A stretch of 64,000 bases of DNA from Paraburkholderia phytofirmans OLGA172 (GCF_001634365.1 NZ_CP014581.1:73324-137323); one strand, 5' to 3'; numbered from the stretch's first letter, positions 16,884 through 24,973 are shown. Numbers and translations: made by a program. Notes: generated by a model not told the origin, from the sequence alone.

Positions 16884-17570
16884 CTACTGCGTCGGTATCA
16901 CGCGAATCTCGCTCGCAGGGATCGCGACGACGACGCCCCCTTTCGATGCCGCGACAGTCGCGTTTGTGCTCTCGGATTCGCGTTTGAGTTGCCTGCCGTC
17001 TGCCTCGCCTTGGGTGAACGACGGCCAGGGCAGAAAAGGTTCGCTGTAGTCCCTGCCAAACTCGACAGAGTGTGGGCAACGGTAGATAGCCTTGTCGCCG
17101 TCGAGCCGAACAAGGACTGCGGTTTCGCACTTGACAGAGGGACCGACGAACGAGGGATCGACGACGCCCGCTTGCTCCGGATGTCGGAAGAACAGCCAGT
17201 GATCCGCAACAGTGCCGCAAATATAGAGGCCCGCGATTACCGCCCAAATCGCCAGTCCGAAACGTAACGCGACGCCTTTCTGCGCAGATCTGTCGCGGGC
17301 CAGCCCGACGAGGCGTGCCCCGAACATGAGAACCGTAAGCAGGCCAAACACGAAGAAGGCGACGACGGACCAGTTGTACGCGTCGCCGGCGATGCCCCTC
17401 CTCGGGTCCGGCACCAGTTCAAACCCAAGGAGTAATCCCAGCGCTCCGACCATGCAAACAAGGAAGTGTGCCTGGGCAATGATGGCCGCTCGACCCTTGG
17501 CCAAAAGGCCACGCACGGCAAGAATCAGATTTGCATAGGCGGCGAAGAGAAAAACGGGGAGGAAGACCAT
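16884..17570 (-). CDS. Membrane protein with extracytoplasmic domain
   Basis: The 228-residue product has four hydrophobic segments in the first 125 residues and then a soluble C-terminal domain with two Cys residues ('VKCETAVLVRLDGDKAIYRCPHSVEF'), which could be disulfide-linked outside the membrane. Its start lies 2 bp from the stop of the next small membrane gene. Family not recognised. Confidence 0.65.
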   Translation of the reverse strand: MVFLPVFLFAAYANLILAVRGLLAKGRAAIIAQAHFLVCMVGALGLLLGFELVPDPRRGIAGDAYNWSVVAFFVFGLLTVLMFGARLVGLARDRSAQKGVALRFGLAIWAVIAGLYICGTVADHWLFFRHPEQAGVVDPSFVGPSVKCETAVLVRLDGDKAIYRCPHSVEFGRDYSEPFLPWPSFTQGEADGRQLKRESESTNATVAASKGGVVVAIPASEIRVIPTQ

Positions 17571-17572
17571 GT

Positions 17573-17827
17573 TCAGAGTGCCGTTTCCGCAGCCTTATTT
17601 CGCTTGTACCGCGCATCGCCACGCTTCCCGACGTACATCGCGACAAAGGCCCCGATCAGCAACAGCGTACCCGACGTAAGCAGGTCGCTCGACGTCGCCT
17701 TGGTGTGCCAGCCATAAAAATGGGCCATGATCAGCTCCTGAGCGATAACCCAGGCAATGAACGTAGCGATCGCGCAGTTGCGACCGTATTTCGACGCGGC
17801 AATTTCAATTGGTTTTCTCGATTTCAC
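17573..17827 (-). CDS. Small membrane protein
   Basis: An 84-residue protein with two hydrophobic segments (about 16-36 and 48-66) and a Lys/Arg-rich C-terminus. It is followed after 2 bp by the four-helix membrane gene, so both are likely translated together. Unknown function. Confidence 0.6.
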   Translation of the reverse strand: MKSRKPIEIAASKYGRNCAIATFIAWVIAQELIMAHFYGWHTKATSSDLLTSGTLLLIGAFVAMYVGKRGDARYKRNKAAETAL

Positions 17828-17890
17828 TGTGGTTCCTTTCGTGTAGTTGCAGGAGGTATGTCTATGCCCTTACAGGCATACAGAAAATTG

Positions 17891-18124
17891 CTACTCGCGT
17901 TGCGACTTGGGCAAATATGCTCGGCGAATTAGCTCATCGCGTGAGCCGTATCGCTTTACAGCGTCGTGGACTGTCGAACGCGTGGCCCCGGTAAATCGCA
18001 TGGCGTCAGCCTGTGTCATTCCGTCAACGAGTACGGCCCTCGCGGCATGGTTTGCGGGGCTATTCCGGTCGCCGCCGAGCAGTATTGTGAGCACGTCGAA
18101 TTGCTCGCCTGTCATATGATTCAT
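17891..18124 (-). CDS. TrfB/KorA-like helix-turn-helix repressor
   Basis: The 77-residue protein contains 'ARAVLVDGMTQADAMRFTGATRSTVHDAVKRY', a helix-turn-helix closely patterned like that of KorA/TrfB of IncP plasmids (LVDGK.QA.VA...G..R..V..AVKR). KorA is a global repressor of plasmid backbone operons. It may act on the AT-rich palindromes upstream of neighbouring operons, although the IncP operator TTTAGCTAAA was not found. A stable hairpin lies just upstream of its start. Confidence 0.7.
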   Translation of the reverse strand: MNHMTGEQFDVLTILLGGDRNSPANHAARAVLVDGMTQADAMRFTGATRSTVHDAVKRYGSRDELIRRAYLPKSQRE

Positions 18125-18344
18125 TTACCTACAAGAAGGCCGCCCGAACGGCCGGAAAGTGTCTCGAACCGGCGTTCCGCGTTACCGGCCTGCCGGCGAC
18201 GTGTCACGCCAAGGACGCGATCTCAATTAGCCTTAGCGTGCCCCGTACTTCACTGCGAGTAGTGCGGTGATCACGAACATGGCTCCGAATTCCAAAAACG
18301 ATCGCAGCCAACAGCACGCCTTTTATTAGGCAGACTCCAGAGAG

Positions 18345-18569
18345 TCAGAATCGAATCCGATCCGGCTTGATTCCGTCGGCCAGCAGGTTTGCCTCAACAT
18401 GACTGATGATTTTGTTCCCGCGCCAGGCCTTAGAGAAACGAAAGCCAGTAACGCGCATGACCGGCGCAACAATGTGAGCTGCCGCGCGCATCAATTCGTA
18501 GTGAAGTCGCAGGATTATCAAGTTAGGGGTCTCCACATTTCGAGGTGGCTTTTTGTTTGTTCCGGGCAT
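18345..18569 (-). CDS. Hypothetical protein
   Basis: ATG at 18569 overlaps the preceding stop (TGATG). The 74-residue product (MPGTNKKPPRNVETPNLIIL..) has helical character with 'LHYELMRAAAHIVAPVMRVTGFRFSKAW'. It is coupled to the fertility-inhibition-like gene upstream. No family recognised. Confidence 0.5.
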   Translation of the reverse strand: MPGTNKKPPRNVETPNLIILRLHYELMRAAAHIVAPVMRVTGFRFSKAWRGNKIISHVEANLLADGIKPDRIRF

Positions 18570-19042
18570 CAACGGACCTCGCATTCGGATCCGTGACCAG
18601 AGGCACCGCAACGCTCGCGGAGCAACGCGGCTTCAGCTTCATGGACCTCGACTGGCATCACTTTCGCGCCAGCATACTGAAGATATCTGGCACGATGCCG
18701 ACCATTTGTGAAGCCAGCTACCGGGACCTTCTCGATTCGAGGTGTAGCGAATCCCAGGAGCCTACGGTGCGTCCTTGTCCGGATTGAAAATCCAACGACG
18801 GGCATTTCACAGGCGCCTTCCTTCGGGTCCAGGAACTGCCGGATACCTTCCCGTTTCGTTTCGGTCCATTCCGTAGGCCGACCAATTACCAGCTGGTCGC
18901 GTTCGAAGCAGCCCATCAGCCGCTTCACGTCGACCAGCACAACCGTGTAGCCAGCAGCGTGTTCATGGCTACGTTTGAATTCGACATACGCGTACGGCGT
19001 GTGGGTAACGCCGAGGTGAACCCGCCAGGTTTTTTTTTTCAT
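18569..19042 (-). CDS. Plasmid fertility-inhibition-factor-like protein
   Basis: The 157-residue protein ends with 'VAGFTNGRHRARYLQYAGAKVMPVEVHEAEAALLRERCG', the (T/S)-(D/N)-G-R-H-R followed by a hydrophobic helix and 'PV.V' pattern seen in proteins annotated as plasmid fertility inhibition factors (FiwA-like) and related ParB-type folds. Such factors reduce transfer of co-resident plasmids. The rest of the protein is not diagnostic. A second protein with the same motif is encoded at 22164-22634. Confidence 0.55.
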   Translation of the reverse strand: MKKKTWRVHLGVTHTPYAYVEFKRSHEHAAGYTVVLVDVKRLMGCFERDQLVIGRPTEWTETKREGIRQFLDPKEGACEMPVVGFSIRTRTHRRLLGFATPRIEKVPVAGFTNGRHRARYLQYAGAKVMPVEVHEAEAALLRERCGASGHGSECEVR

Positions 19043-19059
19043 GGAAGCCTAATTTCCGA

Positions 19060-19293
19060 CTAGCAAACCGCTTTGCAACAGATCGTCAGGTCGTTTGTTA
19101 GCAAGATGCTATTGCGTCGAGGAACGATCCAGTTCTCATGCTGAGTGTTCCATGTGCCAAAGTGTCGCCCCGCGACCGCGCACGCCACGTCAATGGCAGC
19201 ACGGTCCCCGTGCGCCTTGACCGTCAGGTCGCCGCTAGGCAGTGTGCTTACGTGGATTTCGCCGTTACAGCCGGGTACTTTGTAGATGCTCAT
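19060..19293 (-). CDS. Hypothetical protein
   Basis: A 77-residue product with a good ribosome binding site (GGAGGAGATAGCC before ATG). The sequence 'GEIHVSTLPSGDLTVKAHGDRAAIDVACAVAGRHFGTWNTQHENWIVPRRN' suggests a compact alpha/beta domain. No family recognised. Confidence 0.55.
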   Translation of the reverse strand: MSIYKVPGCNGEIHVSTLPSGDLTVKAHGDRAAIDVACAVAGRHFGTWNTQHENWIVPRRNSILLTNDLTICCKAVC

Positions 19294-19320
19294 GGCTATC
19301 TCCTCCTTTGCCTGGATGAA

Positions 19321-19527
19321 TTACCGCCAAACAGTGATGCTTCGATTGACCGGTAGGAACTCGCTAAATCCGAGGTCCGTATCGATCTTTACATTGACAC
19401 CAAGTACGGTGACTCCGACCACGGTTGCCAGTCGGCCACACTCGCTGCCAATCTGCACCGTAGAAGGTCGTATCGCATCGCCAACAGTGACGTCCTTGCA
19501 GGCCACCTGTTGTTGTTCCGTCGTCAC
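19321..19527 (-). CDS. Hypothetical protein
   Basis: A 68-residue, beta-rich product (GTG start) with 'CKDVTVGDAIRPSTVQIGSECGRLATVVGVTVLGVNVKIDTDLG', reminiscent of small beta-barrel proteins. It precedes the small gene ending at 19060 in the same direction. No family recognised. Confidence 0.45.
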   Translation of the reverse strand: MTTEQQQVACKDVTVGDAIRPSTVQIGSECGRLATVVGVTVLGVNVKIDTDLGFSEFLPVNRSITVWR

Positions 19528-19627
19528 TCTGCTTACCCTTGATTGAGATGTTTATCGTGACCACTGATTCGCCGCTCAGAAGCGTTGAACGGCCTAGTCG
19601 TTTCCATACGAGTGCGGTCGGCTTGAC

Positions 19628-19969
19628 TCATTGGCTATGCAGTATTTTCACAAAGCGATCGGGCCATATAACCACGAGCGCATAGCGGACTATGAAGCAC
19701 ATCCCGACTGCGGCCGCCGCGAAAGCCGCCCAGCCAAGTCCTGCGGTCACGCGCAGCTGCATGGCAGCCACGGGCACCAGCCCGCCGCTCGTAGCCGCCT
19801 TCGGCGCGGTCACGACAGCGAGTCCGGAGAGCGCAGCGCTTGATGCCAGCGACAGAAACATCCCGCGGGCTGCTCGCTTTTGCGCGACCACCATCGGATT
19901 AGCCAAAGGTACGTCGAAGAGCATGCACGAGAGCGCAAGCCCTAGGAATCGATCGGCGAGATTTCGCAT
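19628..19969 (-). CDS. Small membrane protein
   Basis: ATG at 19969. The 113-residue product has three hydrophobic segments and short basic loops; the C-terminal part (GWAAFAAAAVGMCFIVRYALVVIWP) is strongly hydrophobic. It is 27 bp downstream of the lipoprotein gene. Unknown function. Confidence 0.55.
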   Translation of the reverse strand: MRNLADRFLGLALSCMLFDVPLANPMVVAQKRAARGMFLSLASSAALSGLAVVTAPKAATSGGLVPVAAMQLRVTAGLGWAAFAAAAVGMCFIVRYALVVIWPDRFVKILHSQ

Positions 19970-19996
19970 CACACGTGCCCTTTTCCTTATTTCCTG

Positions 19997-20560
19997 TCAG
20001 CTGCGCTTGGCAGTGGAAGCTTGCAGCATCAGGAGAGTCATGTACGGGCGCTGTTCGTCCGTCGTGGCTGTCAGCGTCCCGTCCCTAGCTTCCCAATGGA
20101 TGCCACCAATGATTCCCGGCAAACCTGACGTAGAGTTAGGCGAACCCAATTTCTCGGTCAGGCTCTTCACGATCGGATCGAACGCATTGCCGGCGATCTC
20201 AACCGAGAAGCTCTTTAGAAAGCCATCTGAATTATCAAACGCAAACTGCTGCTCAGCGCTTGTGAAGTTCCCAATGGTGACCTGGGAGCGTACTCGCGCC
20301 CCTGCGGAATCCAGGCTGGTCCACGTGCAGAACGTGAGCGTCGTGCTTGGCGGGAGACCCGAGACCTGATCAAACGCGGCGTCGCCGTCTCCACGACAAT
20401 ACAAGGACGATCCGGAAGGTGAGGCTGTCTTAACCGCATCCTGCGTCATACCAGGGTGGACGCCAAGCAGTTCGATGTGATCGGGTTTGCCGCAGCCCGC
20501 GAGAGTGAGCGCTGCAGCGCAGGAAAGCGCTGCGAAGTAGATCTTTGAACGAATCGTCAT
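19997..20560 (-). CDS. Predicted lipoprotein
   Basis: The 187-residue protein has a lipoprotein signal with lipobox LAGC. The mature part has 'LLGVHPGMTQDAVKTA', like small bacterial lipoproteins that start with a G-M-(T/S) helix motif (SmpA/OmlA-like pattern), and two Cys residues that may pair. The gene is preceded by the ATTTTAATCA element at about 20585. Confidence 0.65.
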   Translation of the reverse strand: MTIRSKIYFAALSCAAALTLAGCGKPDHIELLGVHPGMTQDAVKTASPSGSSLYCRGDGDAAFDQVSGLPPSTTLTFCTWTSLDSAGARVRSQVTIGNFTSAEQQFAFDNSDGFLKSFSVEIAGNAFDPIVKSLTEKLGSPNSTSGLPGIIGGIHWEARDGTLTATTDEQRPYMTLLMLQASTAKRS

Positions 20561-20614
20561 ACGTGCGTGCCCGTTTTATTTGTTGATTTTAATCATGCTT
20601 GGTACTGATTTAAG

Positions 20615-20836
20615 TTAGGTATGAATATACGCCTCCAAAGACGTATCTTCAAGAGAAATTGCCATCTGTGATCGGCCGGCTGGGCATTCGAAATCTGCGG
20701 ATGGAAACGCCCCTCGCCCCTCAATATCGGCAATGTCAGCCCAAATCTTGATCGCATAGTGTTTGGCGCGAGTGGACGTCTGTACGAGGCACATCCCGGC
20801 TGCGGGCGGGAAATCGCCGACCGCGGCGGGTCGCAT
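20615..20836 (-). CDS. Hypothetical protein
   Basis: A 73-residue frame with ATG at 20836 (TTG one codon earlier). Its sequence ('IKIWADIADIEGRGAFPSADFECPAGRSQMAISLEDTS') looks protein-like, but there is no strong ribosome site and no family I recognise. Confidence 0.4.
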   Translation of the reverse strand: MRPAAVGDFPPAAGMCLVQTSTRAKHYAIKIWADIADIEGRGAFPSADFECPAGRSQMAISLEDTSLEAYIHT

Positions 20837-20884
20837 CAAAAGCCATAGGGAAAGCGCGCGCCGTCCTCATTGGCGCGCGCTTCT

Positions 20885-21010
20885 TTACGTCAGTAACAAG
20901 CCGATCAACATAAGCGCAGCTGCGAGCGTGAGGCTGCGTTGATACTCCTGTCGGATCGCACCGAATAGGCACGCCACCAGTCCAGCCGAGACAAAGAGAC
21001 TCTGCAACAT
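20885..21010 (-). CDS. Small membrane peptide (41 residues)
   Basis: ATG at 21010 is preceded by an almost perfect Shine-Dalgarno AAAGGAGG 5 nt away, which makes this short gene credible. The product (MLQSLFVSAGLVACLFGAIRQ..) has two hydrophobic stretches separated by a short basic turn (RQEYQR). Function unknown. Confidence 0.6.
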   Translation of the reverse strand: MLQSLFVSAGLVACLFGAIRQEYQRSLTLAAALMLIGLLLT

Positions 21011-21183
21011 CGTTACCTCCTTTGATGGGTTCGTTGCAGAGAGGGATGTCAAACAGGCGTAGATAACCTGCGAGGCGGGTGCGCGTCGTGGCCCGCCGGC
21101 GGGCACGCCAGACGTGACGAATGGTCGATGTTTCGGCGCGGTTGTGGACGGGGAGTGCGCCGGTCGCCGAAAAGAGCATTATT

Positions 21184-21199
21184 CTGTATGGATATACAG
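21184..21199 (+). promoter_or_regulatory. LexA (SOS) box upstream of orphan imuA
   Basis: CTGTATGGATATACAG matches the CTG-N10-CAG LexA consensus and lies 8 bp before the imuA ATG at 21208. The box before the complete cassette at 37513 has the same spacing. Confidence 0.85.
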
Positions 21200-21207
21200 G
21201 TGTTGAC

Positions 21208-21906
21208 ATGGGCGCTCTACCCGCTTCGCTCGACGCGATACACCCAGGCTTATGGCGAGCCTCACAACTCGGCCGTGCCAGCGGGCACACGGTCGATACG
21301 GGCTATGAGGCGCTCTCTGCCGAGCTTCCGGGCGGAGGGTGGCCCCAAGGGGCGCTTGCCGAGCCGCTGATCCAGCAGACTGGCATTGGTGAGCTTCGGC
21401 TGCTCGCGCCGGCGCTAGCCACCGTAGGCGGTCGCCCCCTCGCCTTCCTGCAGCCGCCGCAACTGCTGAATGCTCTAGCGCTCCCGCACATAGGCGTTCC
21501 GGTCGACAAGGTCTTGCTGCTGCGCCCGAGGCTAAGTGCCGATGCGCTATGGTCGGCCGAGCAGATTCTGAAGGCCGGGAGCTGCGGCGCACTCATTTTC
21601 TGGCAGGAGGCGATCCGGGCGGACTCGTTGCGGCGCCTTCAACTCGCGGCACGCTCAGGCAGCGCGCTCTTTTTCGTGGTCAGGCCGCTGATCCGGGCCA
21701 CAGATCCGTCGCCGGCGGAGCTTCGGCTCACGGTCCGACCAAGGCCCGAGGGCGTCAGTGTGGAAGTGATCAAGCGCAAGGGGCCTTCAATGGCAGGCAA
21801 CCTGCCCATCGAACTGCGCCCCTCGCCGCTTCTTCTCAGCCCGCACCGACGCACCGCACGCGTAATGCCTGACAAAGCAATGGAACTGGTCGGCGAACGT
21901 CGTTGA
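21208..21906 (+). CDS. imuA: ImuA, orphan copy of SOS mutagenesis accessory protein
   Basis: ATG at 21208 directly after the LexA box gives 232 residues; the frame is open further upstream but begins before the box. The protein is a SulA/RecA-related ImuA: 'IHPGLWRASQLGRA', 'VDTGYEALSAELPGGGWPQGALAEPL', 'ADALWSAEQILKAGSCGALIFW'. ImuA works with ImuB and DnaE2 in translesion synthesis. It closely resembles the imuA at 37538, but here no imuB or dnaE2 follows; the next genes are leftward hypothetical ones. It therefore looks like the 5' remnant of a second mutasome cassette or a retained regulator. Confidence 0.9.
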   Translation: MGALPASLDAIHPGLWRASQLGRASGHTVDTGYEALSAELPGGGWPQGALAEPLIQQTGIGELRLLAPALATVGGRPLAFLQPPQLLNALALPHIGVPVDKVLLLRPRLSADALWSAEQILKAGSCGALIFWQEAIRADSLRRLQLAARSGSALFFVVRPLIRATDPSPAELRLTVRPRPEGVSVEVIKRKGPSMAGNLPIELRPSPLLLSPHRRTARVMPDKAMELVGERR

Positions 21907-21958
21907 ACTGGCGTCCGTGGTCGACGCCCGGGAGTGCCTGTGTCGCACGCAGCTATTG

Positions 21959-22138
21959 CTAAGCGCGGTTGGGAATGTCGAACTTCACGCCATCGTCCCA
22001 CTCCACGGTCACAGGGGATCCGCAGACGTCGCACGTTGTTTCTTCCCCGTCGTGCGCTTCATCGGGGAGCCGCCGTTGACCGCTATGCCCGCACGCTTTG
22101 CAACGATACGTGTACAGAACATCGCTCCGATCGGTCAT
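21959..22138 (-). CDS. Small zinc-ribbon protein (59 residues)
   Basis: This short gene has ATG at 22138 preceded by GGAGGAAAG, a strong ribosome site. The product MTDRSDVLYTYRCKACGHSG.. carries two CxxC knuckles ('RCKACGHSG' and 'TCDVCGSPV') 22 residues apart, a rubredoxin/zinc-ribbon arrangement, followed by an acidic 'VEWDDGVKFD' tail. It ends close to the imuA stop on the opposite strand and is followed by other leftward genes' 5' neighbour at 22164. Small zinc ribbons bind nucleic acid or protein; the target here is unknown. Confidence 0.65.
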   Translation of the reverse strand: MTDRSDVLYTYRCKACGHSGQRRLPDEAHDGEETTCDVCGSPVTVEWDDGVKFDIPNRA

Positions 22139-22163
22139 CGCACTTTCCTCCGCTGGCTATTGT

Positions 22164-22634
22164 CTATCGGGTCTTCAACTGCGCACGTACAGTCTCGACG
22201 TGTTTGGGCGGCACCGAGAACGTCGCGTGCTCGAGCTGCAAGAACTTCATCATTGCGACGATTCGGTGCCGGCCATCAGTCAGCGTGGCCTTGCCCTGCT
22301 CAACTCCCATGTATGGCGTGTAGCACCATCCTTCGCTGAGGTCGCGACGAACCCGGCTCCAGCGTGCGGGATTCAGGTGCAGGCGTTCGCTCGGCGGCAT
22401 CGTGTCCAGAGCGCTCTGCAGGTCTATCGTGACGAGCTGGAAGTCCCTGCAGATCGGAGGTACACGGAACTCAATATCACGCGTTGGATAGTCGTGCTTG
22501 AGGCACGGCGGCAGATCCTCCATCGCTTCGAACCTGTACCACTCGTCGCCGAACGTTTCATTGCCGGCCGCGAACTTCATGTAAAAGTACATCGACACGC
22601 CTTCAGGCGCAGGCGGCAGCATTTTTGTTGGCAT
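22164..22634 (-). CDS. Plasmid protein with DGRHR motif
   Basis: The 156-residue protein contains near its C-terminus 'GKATLTDGRHRIVAMMKFLQLEHATFSVPP', a DGRHR motif followed by a helix, similar to the motif of the fertility-inhibition-like gene at 18569-19042 and to ParB/Srx-type folds where it lines a nucleotide-binding site. The N-terminal half (MYFYMKFAAGNETFGDEWYRF) is not recognised. It is 2 bp from the next upstream gene and probably co-translated with it. Confidence 0.55.
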   Translation of the reverse strand: MPTKMLPPAPEGVSMYFYMKFAAGNETFGDEWYRFEAMEDLPPCLKHDYPTRDIEFRVPPICRDFQLVTIDLQSALDTMPPSERLHLNPARWSRVRRDLSEGWCYTPYMGVEQGKATLTDGRHRIVAMMKFLQLEHATFSVPPKHVETVRAQLKTR

Positions 22635-22636
22635 TC

Positions 22637-23731
22637 TCAGAATCCGTATGGTTGTTCTTGCCAGCGTTTCAGCACGCGGTAATCATGTTCCGGCAGCACG
22701 ATCAGGCCGTCTTCGGCCGCAGAAACGATGCGTTCAAGCGCGCCGGCTTTCACCAGGTTGCCGTGAAGGCCATAGAAATACCAGCTGAACGGCACGCCGA
22801 TACGCTCATCGAACTTGTTCAACCGGCCAAACAGCGCATAGTCGTCCATGTTGCGGATCTTTTCGACGGCCGCGACCTTTCGGTTGTGGCCCCACTGCGG
22901 GATGAAGTACAGATGACGCGGCTGGCTTTTGTCGGCCTGGTAACCCTGTGAATCCTGTGGCTCAAACACCCATCGCCGGCAGATCCGTTCGCCGCTGCTG
23001 CCCGCGCTGGACTCAGACCAGTCGTCAAAAAACCGTTGCGATTTGTTCGGATATTTGTCGAACCCCGGATGAAACTCGGCAAACGATTGGGTCCCGGATT
23101 CGCCTGTCTGCAGATTAGTGAATTTGAGACGACGAGCTGCTGCGACACGCCGCTCCTCATCGGCACACGCCGCGGCCACGCGAAGGAATATCTGCATGTC
23201 GATGGCATCATAAAGACGGTATCGCTCTGCGCCCAACGGCCGAGGCTCGATCGGATCCCCGAGATAGTCGTGATACACGAGAAGATCGTTCGGAGTCTGC
23301 GGCCGCCGCCAGTTGGCGGTTGTGAAGAGGTTTCTGGTGATCGCCTCGGTCTCGGTGAAGATGCGCAACTGCGTGAAGTTGTCCAGAGCGCCGCCGCGGT
23401 CGTGGGCGAAGAAATGCAATACCGGCTGGACTTCGGACAGCAGATAGCCCTTGTCCTTGTTGCGCTCCCACACAGCGGCGACGTCGCCGTTGTGCGCCTC
23501 AATCTCGGCCTTGACCCATTCGCGATAGCTCTCCGCGATCTTCGCTCCGGACGCATCAAAGACAGCGCCGGGATGCGCCCCGTAAGTGTCGCGCGACGTC
23601 ACGTACGCTACCGACCTGTACTCGCTGCGAGTAGCAAGCGTGGCCAGCAGTGCGGCATGGCGCGGCTCGACCCGGGCCGAGGCTACGATGGTTTCGAGGA
23701 CATCCGTCTGGACGCAGTATTCGTGCTTCAT
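22637..23731 (-). CDS. Large hypothetical plasmid protein
   Basis: The 364-residue soluble protein is not recognised. It has an alpha-rich, Arg/Tyr-rich composition with segments such as 'LLSEVQPVLHFFAHDRGGALDNFTQLRIF', 'DLLVYHDYLGDPIEPRPLGAERYRLYDAIDMQIFLRVAAAC' and 'PRHLYFIPQWGHNRKVAAVEKIRNMDDYALFGRL'. No P-loop, helix-turn-helix or signal peptide is visible. It is the middle gene of a leftward unit from SRAP to the DGRHR protein. Confidence 0.7.
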   Translation of the reverse strand: MKHEYCVQTDVLETIVASARVEPRHAALLATLATRSEYRSVAYVTSRDTYGAHPGAVFDASGAKIAESYREWVKAEIEAHNGDVAAVWERNKDKGYLLSEVQPVLHFFAHDRGGALDNFTQLRIFTETEAITRNLFTTANWRRPQTPNDLLVYHDYLGDPIEPRPLGAERYRLYDAIDMQIFLRVAAACADEERRVAAARRLKFTNLQTGESGTQSFAEFHPGFDKYPNKSQRFFDDWSESSAGSSGERICRRWVFEPQDSQGYQADKSQPRHLYFIPQWGHNRKVAAVEKIRNMDDYALFGRLNKFDERIGVPFSWYFYGLHGNLVKAGALERIVSAAEDGLIVLPEHDYRVLKRWQEQPYGF

Positions 23732-23751
23732 GTCTGTACCTTTGTTCGTGC

Positions 23752-24444
23752 CTACTCGTCGTCGATCGGGTCGTTAAAAGTCGGGCTGTCGCTGCCTGTG
23801 CGATTCACGCCAGGCGTGACCTTGTGCCAATGGAAATCGTCAGCGGACTTCCCGGCGGTATTTGCAAGATGTACGGCTTCCTCGAACGTCGTCGTGGGAT
23901 CGAGCCACACTTTGGCCTCTTCGAGCGTCAGCACAAGAGGGCGCCGGTCGTGAACGTCGAGCATGCCGCTATCGGCCGCGGCGGTCACGATGACAAACCC
24001 GAACACAACGCCGGGCGTTTCTGACGGAACTGCGTCCGGCCGCACGCTGCTTAGCCCCGCAAAATAGACAGGAGGCCCGTCATTCGATTTGATGAAGTAG
24101 GGCTGCTTTCTGCCGTCAACGGTGACCCATTCGTACCAGCCGTCAGCGGGAACCAAGACCCGCCCCGAGCTGAACATCCATTTCCAAGTACTCGATCCAG
24201 CTTTGTCCATCCGCGCGTTGACCATCATTTTGGTCTTTCTGGCCACCGCCCATGCGGGCCGAAATCCCCATAATTCAAGTCGCGGGCCGTCCGGGCCGAT
24301 GATCGGCTGTTTTGTGCCCGGTGAAACGTTCCAGCTCGGCCGGAAAATCTCCGCGTGGCCGGCAAATCGCTCATCGCCAGCGTCAGACATCAGTGGCTCG
24401 ACGTAAAACAGATCCTTCTGCCCGCGTGAATAACGCCCACACAT
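23752..24444 (-). CDS. SRAP-family protein (YedK/HMCES), abasic-site shield
   Basis: The 230-residue protein starts MCGRYS, the SRAP hallmark whose Cys2 forms a thiazolidine crosslink with abasic sites in single-stranded DNA. Other family residues are present: 'NVSPGT', 'LWGFRPAW', 'NARMDK' (Asn about 76), 'PADGWYEW' with the catalytic Glu, and 'DVHDRRP' where most members have HDRMP. SRAP proteins protect abasic sites at replication forks. On this plasmid it lies close to DNA-damage genes (imuA) and downstream of a small gene with a clamp-binding-like tail. Confidence 0.92.
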   Translation of the reverse strand: MCGRYSRGQKDLFYVEPLMSDAGDERFAGHAEIFRPSWNVSPGTKQPIIGPDGPRLELWGFRPAWAVARKTKMMVNARMDKAGSSTWKWMFSSGRVLVPADGWYEWVTVDGRKQPYFIKSNDGPPVYFAGLSSVRPDAVPSETPGVVFGFVIVTAAADSGMLDVHDRRPLVLTLEEAKVWLDPTTTFEEAVHLANTAGKSADDFHWHKVTPGVNRTGSDSPTFNDPIDDE

Positions 24445-24470
24445 GATGAACCTCCGGCGACGGCAGTTTG

Positions 24471-24770
24471 CTAGAAGAGCGACGACTGTTCCGACGGCCG
24501 TGTATCCGGCTTTTGTGCCTTGTCGGGCTCGCTCATACGGACCATCAGCGGCACGCCCATGCGGTCGATCGTCAGACTCAGCCCGTAGATCCCGGGACCG
24601 AGGTGTGTCAACCGCTTCCAGCTCGGCATGAAGCCCCGATCACGGGCCATCCTGGTTATGTCTGCCCGGCTGATGCCCTTCAGGCAGTCCCGGACGAACT
24701 GAGCCCCGGCCGCTGGCATCAGGTCGGCTGGAAAGATGTCGGGCAAACCGAAGGATTCAAGCCGCTCCAT
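24471..24770 (-). CDS. Hypothetical protein with C-terminal clamp-binding-like motif
   Basis: ATG at 24770 is preferred (GGGGTGG upstream); an alternative start lies 14 codons earlier. The 99-residue product has 'LPDIFPADLMPAAGAQFVRDCLKGISRADITRMARDRGFMPSWKRLTHLGPGIYGLSL', a possible small helical domain followed by a beta-hairpin, and ends in EQSSLF. QxxLF at the very C-terminus matches the beta-sliding-clamp binding pentapeptide. It directly precedes the SRAP gene in the same direction, suggesting a joint role at damaged forks. Confidence 0.6.
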   Translation of the reverse strand: MERLESFGLPDIFPADLMPAAGAQFVRDCLKGISRADITRMARDRGFMPSWKRLTHLGPGIYGLSLTIDRMGVPLMVRMSEPDKAQKPDTRPSEQSSLF

Positions 24771-24973
24771 GGGCCACCCCTGCGTATTGCGTAACGAATC
24801 TCGTACGACCAATCATGGATCATGAAAACTCCCGATTCCTGAAAACTGTCGGTTAATGACTCGATACATAAACGCAACTAACTATCGGCTTTTCCATCTG
24901 CCCCCACTGCACACGCTCCCGGCCAACGATCCGCCCCATGCATCCAGAAAGGCCAGTCGTAGCCTCGCGCGGC

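Noticed and set aside
20736..21290. 184-codon minus frame overlapping imuA start and small genes
   Set aside because: Composition is Arg/Pro-rich and it conflicts with the short gene at 20885-21010, which has a near-perfect ribosome site.
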